In this document: positions 1-5,684 of the stretch, in pieces
How positions within the stretch are numbered: the stretch's first letter is position 1
How the letters are laid out: the number at the start of each line of letters is the position of its first letter
NCBI GenBank assembly: GCA_949295235.1
Contig: CASFKH010000084.1
Location: 1-7,885 of the forward strand
DNA length: 7,885 nucleotides
Direction of reading: 5' to 3'
From: an uncultured Ureaplasma sp.
GTDB lineage: Bacteria > Bacillota_I > Bacilli_A > Mycoplasmatales > Mycoplasmoidaceae
The notes under the pieces: generated by a model
Databases searched by the model: none
Told to the model about the DNA's origin: nothing
Seen by the model: the letters and a program-made list of their open reading frames with translations, nothing else
Position numbers and translations under genes: made by a program

Positions 1-375
1 ATAAATAATTTTAAGATTAATGAAATTTTTAATAATTTTTTATATAAATTGAATACAATAATTGATAAATTTTCAAATTTATCATATGTTGAAATGCAAT
101 TAATTTCTATTTGTAGAGCATTAGTTTCAAAATCCGAAATTATAGTTTTAGATGAAACTAATTCATCAATGGATATAAATTTAGAAAAAATATTTAATAA
201 GGCGATAGAATATTTAAAATCAAAAAAAACATTAATTTTTATTGCTCATAAACTTGGATCAATTGTAAATGCAGATAAAATATTTGTTCTTAAAAATGGT
301 GAAGTAATTGAATCAGGTAATCATAATGAGTTAATGGCTAAAAAAGGTTATTATTACGATTTATGAAATATTTAA
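1..375 (+). CDS. ABC exporter ATP-binding domain, C-terminal part (5' end outside window)
   Basis: This is the last 124 residues of an ATP-binding cassette protein, open at the left edge. It resembles the C-terminal nucleotide-binding domain of type I exporters with fused membrane and ATPase domains, acting on the inner face of the membrane. Visible in order are the signature region LSYVEMQ followed by an ICRAL helix, Walker B IIVLDE, a D-loop NSSMD, the switch histidine in FIAHKLGSI, and the usual tail with KNGEVIESGNHNEL. Walker A and the Q-loop would lie upstream. With TGA as Trp the protein ends DLWNI and stops at TAA 373-375. The signature lacks both glycines of the usual LSGGQ, so this cassette may be the degenerate half of a heterodimer or poorly active. 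The substrate cannot be inferred. It converges on mgtE across a hairpin. The domain assignment is secure; the exporter class is likely. Confidence 0.9.
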
Positions 376-381
376 TTGTAT

Positions 382-418
382 AAAAAAAACTAAATTGAAT
401 TTCAATTTAAGCTTTTTT
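382..418. terminator. Bidirectional terminator between the ABC gene and mgtE
   Basis: An 8-bp perfect stem, TAAATTGA (391-398) and TCAATTTA (402-409) with a three-base loop, is flanked by an A run (382-389) and a T run (413-418). Read on either strand this gives a hairpin followed by U's, as expected between convergent genes. The stem is AT-rich, hence weak. The mgtE stop codon lies at 419-417, inside its right edge. Confidence 0.65.
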
Positions 419-1877
419 AATGAATTACAATAGATAATAAACCTATACCAACTGCAAATAAAATCGAGGTACTACATACATCAATTGTAGTGGCAATTAA
501 TGGAGTTGACATAACAGTTGGATCTAATTTAAATTTTATTGCAATTAATGGTAATAATGAACCCAATAATTTTGATAATATAACTGCAATTCACAATGCA
601 ATTGAGCTTGCAACTGCTGCAATCATTGCAACTGCATATGTATTATTAATATCTAATTGATTTAAAGTATCTGAATCAATATCTCTAAAAGGTGGAATAG
701 CAAAATAAATTGCTAACCTTAGCATATTAAACACTGCTAACATTCCACCTAATATTATTCCAATCTGAAATTCTTTTAAAATTACTTTTTTATACTCTTT
801 TGGAGTTACCTCACCAACTGCTAAGGAACGAATAATTGTTGCAGCGGATTGCGATCCAGTATTCCCTGATGTCCCAGTAATTACTGGAATTATAGGAACA
901 AAAAGAATTGTTGACAATCCTAATGTCGCACTCATTCCTCAATTTTCAAATCTATCAATCACAATAGATGTTAATGTTGCACTTATCATAAGTATTACAA
1001 CTCAAAATAATCTAGATTTAACAATTGATCAAATTGAAGATTTGATATATGAATCTTGTAATTTTTGAATCCCATACATGTGGTAGATATCTTCAGTTGT
1101 TTCTTCTTCAATTGCAGGTAAAATATCATTATCATTGATAATTCCAACTAATATACCATCACTGTCGACTACAGGTAAAGTTTGTAAATTATAATCTTGA
1201 ATAATGGAAATTATATCTTCAACATCATCATTTGGATGAACATACATTACATTCTGATCCATAATTGTTTCTATACTTTCATTTAAATCATCAGCAAAAA
1301 ACATTGAATTAATTTGAACTTGTCCAATAAGTCTTTTATCTGAACTTGTGACAAAAAAGTTTATATTACCTTCTATCTTTTTAAAAGTATTCTTATAAAT
1401 GTTAATACATTCTTTTATTGTCATATTGCTTGTAAATGAAATATAATCTGGGTTCATAATTGAACCAGCTTCATCATTTTCAAATTTTGAAATTTGTTTT
1501 ATTAATGATCTTTGTTTTGAAGACAAACATAATAAAATTTTTTTAAATGAATTTGCATTTCTATTTGCAATATCTAAAATATCATCAGGATATAAATTTT
1601 TAAATATTATTTTTAATTGACTTGTAGAAGACTGTTCAATAATTTCAGTTTGTAATTCATCTGAAAAAAATCTATATATATTATTATATTTAGTTGAATT
1701 TAATGAAATTAATATAAATATAATAGCTTGTATATCATTAATTGACTCAATAGCTTTTACTAATGAATTTAGTTGATTTTTTTTAACTAAGCGTTGAATT
1801 GCGACTATATTTTTTGATTTGTAATATTTTAGGAGCAAATTCATAATTTGTATTATTTTTGATTTGTTGTGTTTCAT
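417..1877 (-). CDS. mgtE: Magnesium channel/transporter MgtE
   Basis: Predicted 486-residue MgtE, a homodimeric Mg2+ channel of the cytoplasmic membrane gated by cytosolic Mg2+. The helical N domain spans roughly residues 12-135. It is followed by AGSIM and two CBS domains (about 141-200 and 206-262, the second with LPVVDSDGILVGIINDNDIL) and the plug helix. From about residue 290 there are five membrane segments. The pore region is recognisable by GTSGNTGSQSAA in the second segment and DPTVMSTPLIATTID in the fifth, whose final Asp matches the ion-selectivity aspartate known in Thermus MgtE. Some usual glycines there are replaced (T and S instead of G). Four Trp codons are TGA. Length is normal for the family (about 450). 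The start is uncertain: ATG 1877 is in frame but 15 bases from a strong AGGAGG, while the better-spaced ATG at 1887 is out of frame; ATG 1844 is another option. It is second in an operon behind the GGDEF-EAL gene. Confidence 0.95.
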
Positions 1878-1891
1878 AATAATCCATAATA

Positions 1892-1898
1892 TCCTCCT
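1892..1898 (-). promoter_or_regulatory. Strong Shine-Dalgarno upstream of mgtE
   Basis: The minus strand reads AGGAGGA, the best ribosome-binding site in the window. Its spacing is 5 bases to an ATG at 1887-1885 that is out of frame with mgtE, and 15 bases to the in-frame ATG at 1877-1875. An in-frame ATT at 1883-1881, a codon some mollicutes may use to start, would be 9 bases away. It fixes the mgtE start to this neighbourhood and argues against the longer in-frame start at 1958, which lies inside the upstream gene. Confidence 0.8.
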
Positions 1899-1906
1899 AA
1901 ATGTAC

Positions 1907-3697
1907 CTATATTAAATTTATACCAAATTTTGATATTAATAATTCTAATTTTTGACAATACTGATTATATTTTTTTATTCTATCATCAATACTTATTCAA
2001 TTTGGTTTAAAATATTTAATAAATTTTATATATTTTTCATCGAAATTATAAAAATAGATTTTAATACCTAATTGATTTAATGAATCCAAATTATTATAAT
2101 AGTATAAATTTACATTATCATAATCAATATCTTTTAAATCAAATTTTATAATTATATTTTTTATGTCAATATTTAGTAGATTAATTTTTTTTAAAAAAGT
2201 ATTTACATTGAATTGACTATCTAAAATATAATTTAGTGGATATTCAACTAACAATTTTTTATCTAATTTTGATTGCTGATATTTATATAATGTTTGCATA
2301 GCAATTCATCTTAATAAAATTGTATATATATTATGTTCTTTAGCATATTTTTTAATATCATCTATATCAAATAATAAATGATTTATTGAAGTAATCGTAG
2401 GAACACATATTTTATTTTTATAGTTTAATTTGATTTCTAAATCATTTAGATCAAAATGGGTTTGTAAATTTTTTAATTCCTCATAATTTATTTTAAATTT
2501 GATATCTAAGTTAGGATTATACAAATTTATTGAGTTTATATTATTTATTGATTTATTTTTAAATGATATTCTACATTTTTTAATTAAATCAATATTATCA
2601 TTTGAATGAAAACCATAGATACTTGTTGAAACATGAAATTTAACTATAAAATTGTTATTATCATATACTAAATTTGTTGGAATATTTTCTAGTAGTTTTT
2701 CAATATTTTTAAGAGGATCATTATTATCTCGCTTTATTTCAAAATTACCTTTATATGAATTTTTTATTAAATTCAAATCCATTTTTTTAATTGGAATATA
2801 AAAAGCATATTCATTTTTATTGGTAATAAAAAATATTGGATTTAATTTTTTTAGTGAATCTACGAAACAATCTAAAAATTTTTGAATTATATAATTTGAT
2901 AAATGGTTACCTAATTGAATTGGTAAATTATACATATTACTAAAATTTATAAGACACATTAATCCAAAGTGATTTTTTGTTTTTGTTTCATTTATTTTTT
3001 CTAAGGCATAACTTTGTTTATAAAAATTGTTAGTTCTGAACACTGATGATTCATTTAAATAATTTATTTTATTAATTAAATTTTGGATAAAGATTCCCAA
3101 AAAATATGTAATTACATATAGAATAAAAATAAATAAGGATTGAATAACGATATTTATTATTTTTTGATTTTCAATTAATAAGAAAAATATTAAGATAACA
3201 ACACCAATAAAAATAATAATAAATCCAAAATTAATTCATTTATTATTTTTTAATTTTAATAATGTTATTGTTATTATGAAACAACAGGAAATAAAACATA
3301 ATATAAAATGATAAATTAAATTAATAATATTTATTTTTTTGATAGTTGAAAGAATTATTAATGGAATTAAAATTGATATTAAACATGTTAGGAATATAGT
3401 TGATTTATAGTAAATTCCAATTACTAATAAAATAGGAAGATAAATCATAATTATTGTATTAGAATCAGGAATTTTTAAATAAGAATAATATATTCCTAAA
3501 AAACACATTAATCCAACAACAATTCCCGATATTATATCGATAATTAATAAATGATTACTAGTAATTTTGTTTATATATTTCTTAATGATTTTAAAATTAT
3601 AAATGTAATTAATACAATAATATAATAAAAAAGCACCAATACAAATGGCTCAATTTATTAAAATTATATATGTATAATTATTTAAATTAATTGTCAT
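1907..3697 (-). CDS. Seven-TM membrane protein with degenerate GGDEF and truncated EAL domains
   Basis: 596 residues when TGA is read as Trp. The N-terminal about 205 residues form some seven hydrophobic segments (near 8-28, 51-71, 80-95, 98-117, 122-146, 155-173, 180-205), reminiscent of 5TM-LYT sensor modules. A GGDEF-like fold follows (about 244-390). LINFSN stands where LDLDxFK is expected, TNKNEYAFYIP where GGDEF is expected (residues 292-297 replace the active loop), and a VSTSIYGF strand with the downstream helix matches the domain's end. An EAL-like domain starts near 405 (LEIKLNY). SINHLL occupies the EAL position, IYFYNF the DDFG position and FKPNWISIDD the KID position, and the protein stops at FGINLI, just before the usual AEGVE. 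Essentially all metal and catalytic residues are lost. It may therefore be a nucleotide-binding or purely structural membrane sensor rather than a c-di-GMP enzyme; this is inference. ATG 3697 has no clear Shine-Dalgarno. The mgtE Shine-Dalgarno begins about 8 bases after its stop. Confidence 0.75.
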
Positions 3698-3725
3698 TAT
3701 TTTAATCCAATACTTTAAATAGGTA

Positions 3726-3731
3726 TATAAT
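3726..3731 (+). promoter_or_regulatory. Candidate -10 box for amt
   Basis: Perfect TATAAT within TATATAAT, 55 bases before the amt start. No convincing -35 box lies 16-18 bases upstream. Transcription from here would place the 3736-3764 inverted repeat in the 5' leader of amt. Confidence 0.4.
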
Positions 3732-3732
3732 C

Positions 3733-3738
3733 ATTATA
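3733..3738 (-). promoter_or_regulatory. Candidate -10 box for the GGDEF-EAL/mgtE operon
   Basis: On the minus strand this reads TATAAT, 35 bases before ATG 3697. The -35 region is only a weak AT-rich match. It abuts the amt -10 box on the other strand and partly overlaps the left arm of the inverted repeat, so the two transcripts would start back to back and could interfere. Confidence 0.4.
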
Positions 3739-3764
3739 TATTTTGATTAATTTTCAAAATATAT
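3736..3764. repeat. 11-bp inverted repeat in the amt divergent region
   Basis: Perfect arms ATATATTTTGA (3736-3746) and TCAAAATATAT (3754-3764) surround a seven-base spacer. It lies between two opposed TATAAT boxes and the amt start, so it could be an operator or a weak hairpin in the amt leader. AT-rich DNA produces such repeats by chance fairly often, although the TTTTGA/TCAAAA cores contain G/C pairs that fit the symmetry. Confidence 0.5.
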
Positions 3765-3773
3765 TTTTTTATT

Positions 3774-3780
3774 GGAAAGG
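3774..3780 (+). promoter_or_regulatory. Ribosome-binding site of amt
   Basis: GGAAAGG is six bases before ATG 3787 and only three before ATG 3784. The spacing favours 3787 as the start and makes the upstream in-frame TTG (3772), which overlaps the site, unlikely. Confidence 0.6.
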
Positions 3781-3786
3781 CTTATG

Positions 3787-5154
3787 ATGGTTTGCGAAAT
3801 TCAAAGTTTAGTTACTCCATTAGCTGATTCCAACTCAATCAATCTTGGTGCCACTATTCTATTAGCGGTATGTACTGCATTAGTGTTATTTATGGTGCCT
3901 GGATTAGCTATTTTTTATGGTGGATTAGTTCGTAAGAAAAATGTATCTACTATAATGGCCCAATCCTTTATATCAATGGCAATTGTTACATTGATATGAA
4001 TTTTTGGAGGGTTTGGATTAGCTTTTGGTACATCTCAAGGTGGTTTCATTGGTAATCCTGCAGATTATTTCTGTTTTAGAAATATATTATTTACAGATGG
4101 ATGAAGCCATTTAGGACTTGTTGCCAATAATAGTTATGCTGCTGGTGTACCTTTCATTTTATTCTTCTTATTTCAATTAGCATTTGCAATCATTACTCCT
4201 GCATTAGTGTCTGGTGCTTTTGCAGATAGATTGAGTTTTAGAGGATATATTATATTTACAATTTTATTTACTATATTTGTATATATCCCAGTTTGCCACT
4301 GAATTTGAGGTGGTGGATTCTTGGCTGATCATGGTGTTATAGATTGAGCTGGAGGAATTGTAATCCATGCAACTTGTGGATTAGCTGCAATTGCCTCAGT
4401 TGTTGCTCTTAAGAAACGTAAAATATTAGGAAAAGAAGATCTTTCTCCAAATTCTATACCATTAGTTGCAGTTGGTGCAGGTATATTATTTTTTGGTTGA
4501 TTCGGATTTAATGTTGGTGGGACTTGTTTAGTTCCTGGTGTTGATCCAGATTGACATGGAGCAGTATCTGCTGGTTTATCTGCATTTGCTAACTCATTTA
4601 TAGCAATGTGTATTGCAATGATAGTGTGAATTATTTTTGATAAATTTACAAAGAAACACACTTCTTTAATTAGTATATTAACTGCAGGTGTGGCAGGACT
4701 TGCTACAATTACCCCAACCGCAGGTTTTGTTCCAATTTGATCAAGTTTAGTAATTGGATTTGTAGGAGCTACAATATGTTACTGAATGTGTCAATTAAAC
4801 CATAAAACTCATTTTGATGATGCATTAGAAGTTTGACCAGTTCATGGAATTGGTGGAATTGTTGGTTCATTATTAGTAGGTGCATTTGCTACAGCAAGTG
4901 TAAACCCAGTAATTCTTGGACAAACTCAACACATTGGTTCATCATCATTAGGTAGTAGTTATTTATTTGGAATGCAATTAGGAGCAATATGTCTTGTTTG
5001 TGCTTGAACATTTGTATTTAGTTTAGGTATATTCTACTTAATTAAATTTACTCATGATGAAGCAACTCCAAGACAACAAATTATAGGGTTAGACAAAGTT
5101 TACTTTGACGAAACTGCTTATAGTGATGGAATAAGACATAAAATTCATATGTAA
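3787..5154 (+). CDS. amt: Ammonium channel, Amt family
   Basis: Predicted 455-residue Amt/MEP/Rh-type channel that conducts ammonium/ammonia through the cytoplasmic membrane as a trimer with about 11 membrane helices. Family hallmarks are all present: VPGLAIFYGGLVRKKNV in helix 1, the pore Trp of HWIWGGGFL (W174), the structural Asp186 in VIDWAGG, the twin pore histidines H194 (GGIVIHATCG) and H353 (VWPVHGIGGIVG), and GWFGFNVGG with the gate Phe. The cytosolic tail GLDKVYFDETAY matches the conserved C-terminal regulatory motif. Twelve Trp codons are TGA. Start ATG 3787 is chosen by ribosome-site spacing; ATG 3784 would add one residue. The gene is transcribed alone and ends in a hairpin terminator. 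No PII (glnK/glnB) gene is next to it in this window, unlike many bacterial amt loci. It is more GC-rich than its neighbours, as expected for a conserved gene. Confidence 0.97.
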
Positions 5155-5159
5155 TTAAA

Positions 5160-5187
5160 AAAAGTATGGGAATGATCTCATACTTTT
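5160..5187. terminator. Bidirectional terminator between amt and the small hypothetical gene
   Basis: A 12-bp stem (5160-5171 with 5176-5187, one G-T wobble) closes on an ATGA loop. On the + strand the stem ends in TTTT followed by CTTTT. On the minus strand the matching A tract (5157-5163) gives a T run. It lies 5 bases after the amt stop and 3 bases before the convergent gene's stop, so it serves both. Confidence 0.85.
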
Positions 5188-5190
5188 CTT

Positions 5191-5568
5191 TTATTCTTCA
5201 ATTTTTATAATTCTATCAGAAAATAATTTAAAATCCTTTTCACATTGTTTATATACAGTTTCTAAAATTTCAAATTCAATTCCATCTACATTATATATTT
5301 GTAATATCCATACAAAATCAACTAAATTATCAAAAGCTAAATCAATAATTTTGTTATTTTCTTTATCAATAATTGCATAAGAGTTAAAATTTAAAAAAAA
5401 CTCTAAATTTTTATTATTTTCGATATCAGGATGATATGGATCTTCACTAAGATTGAATTTTGAAAGAAAATTATCTTTTATATTTTTATACATATCCATA
5501 TTATATTCACGATAACATGCCTGCATAGTTGTTGGATATAATCCAGTTTTATATTTAAATTTAATCAT
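5191..5568 (-). CDS. Hypothetical protein, 125 residues
   Basis: A small, soluble-looking, acidic protein that I do not recognise. It has no membrane segment or signal peptide. The N-terminus is MIKFKYKTGLYPTTMQACYR, and the middle is rich in Asn, Asp, Glu and aromatic residues, with a FNSYAIIDKENN strand and a helical C-terminus ending DRIIKIEE. Start ATG 5568 is chosen because GAGGTG lies six bases upstream; the overlapping in-frame GTG at 5577 is part of that site. It stops at TAA and converges on amt through a shared terminator. It diverges from the galactanase gene, with which it shares a 116-base A/T-rich control region. The good ribosome site, own promoter-like box and coding-type composition support a real gene. 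No function is proposed. Confidence 0.75.
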   Translation of the reverse strand: MIKFKYKTGLYPTTMQACYREYNMDMYKNIKDNFLSKFNLSEDPYHPDIENNKNLEFFLNFNSYAIIDKENNKIIDLAFDNLVDFVWILQIYNVDGIEFEILETVYKQCEKDFKLFSDRIIKIEE

Positions 5569-5574
5569 TTTTTT

Positions 5575-5580
5575 CACCTC
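5575..5580 (-). promoter_or_regulatory. Ribosome-binding site of the 125-residue gene
   Basis: The minus strand reads GAGGTG, then six A's, then ATG at 5568. This near-ideal spacing decides the start. Confidence 0.75.
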
Positions 5581-5585
5581 TACTA

Positions 5586-5591
5586 ATTATA
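5586..5591 (-). promoter_or_regulatory. Candidate -10 box of the 125-residue gene
   Basis: On the minus strand this reads TATAAT, 17 bases before ATG 5568. A start of transcription about seven bases further on would fall at the edge of the ribosome site, giving a very short leader. The -35 region is a T-rich tract without a clear TTGACA match. Confidence 0.45.
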
Positions 5592-5603
5592 TTATGTTTC
5601 ATT

Positions 5604-5628
5604 AAAATAAAAAAAACTTTTTTATTTT
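5604..5628. repeat. A/T-only inverted repeat in the divergent region
   Basis: AAAATAAAAAA (5604-5614) and TTTTTTATTTT (5618-5628) are perfect complements around a three-base AAC spacer. The arms contain no G or C, so a stable hairpin is doubtful. Phased A and T tracts here may instead bend DNA or act as an UP-like promoter element. Confidence 0.35.
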
Positions 5629-5648
5629 TTGTGTGTTTTTTATTATTC

Positions 5649-5664
5649 TTTTTTTTTTTTTTTT
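5649..5664 (+). repeat. Homopolymer run of 16 T upstream of the galactanase -10 box
   Basis: Sixteen consecutive T residues end four bases before TATAAT at 5669 and would fill most of the spacer between -35 and -10. Runs of this length are prone to slippage, so the spacer length, and thereby promoter strength, could change reversibly. The tract itself is directly visible; phase variation is inference. Confidence 0.9.
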
Positions 5665-5668
5665 CAAA

Positions 5669-5674
5669 TATAAT
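5669..5674 (+). promoter_or_regulatory. Candidate -10 box of the galactanase gene
   Basis: Perfect TATAAT ending 10 bases before ATG 5685. Initiation about seven bases downstream would leave only around four untranslated bases. No Shine-Dalgarno is visible before this ATG, so the transcript may be effectively leaderless. A -35 box at normal spacing would be TTCTTT or similar at the edge of the T run, a poor match. Confidence 0.5.
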
Positions 5675-5684
5675 TAGTATATAT

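Larger units (their letters stand above)
5581..5679. repeat. 13-bp inverted repeat carrying the two divergent -10 boxes
   Basis: TACTAATTATATT at 5581-5593 and its exact reverse complement AATATAATTAGTA at 5667-5679 sit near the outer ends of the divergent gap, 73 bases apart. Each copy contains TATAAT oriented toward its own gene, so the identity extends beyond the -10 box through the expected initiation region. This may reflect shared promoter consensus or a common regulatory site. Confidence 0.6.

Noticed and set aside
1888..1906. M-box (Mg2+) riboswitch before mgtE
   Set aside because: Only about 20-30 bases separate mgtE from the upstream gene, and the whole operon leader is under 90 bases, too short for the M-box of roughly 170 bases.
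1878..1958. Longer mgtE N-terminus beginning at 1958
   Set aside because: It would overlap the end of the upstream gene and place the strong AGGAGG inside the coding sequence; the added residues do not resemble the MgtE N domain.
591..3508. Several separate short minus-strand genes or pseudogenes (breaks near 935-1029, 1997-1999, 2299-2308, 3100-3236)
   Set aside because: All breaks are TGA codons or artefacts of them in one constant frame per gene; with TGA as Trp they fuse into mgtE and the GGDEF-EAL protein.
3772..3783. Amt start at TTG 3772
   Set aside because: The TTG overlaps the ribosome-binding purines, and the added residues ERLM are not part of the family; ATG 3787 has proper spacing.
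4329..4661. Open frame on the minus strand within amt
   Set aside because: It is fully antisense to conserved Amt sequence and its composition is a mirror of that gene; no ribosome site or family resemblance.
5604..5664. Intrinsic terminator in the poly-T region
   Set aside because: The preceding arms contain only A/T, no gene ends here, and both neighbours are transcribed away from it; a promoter role fits better.
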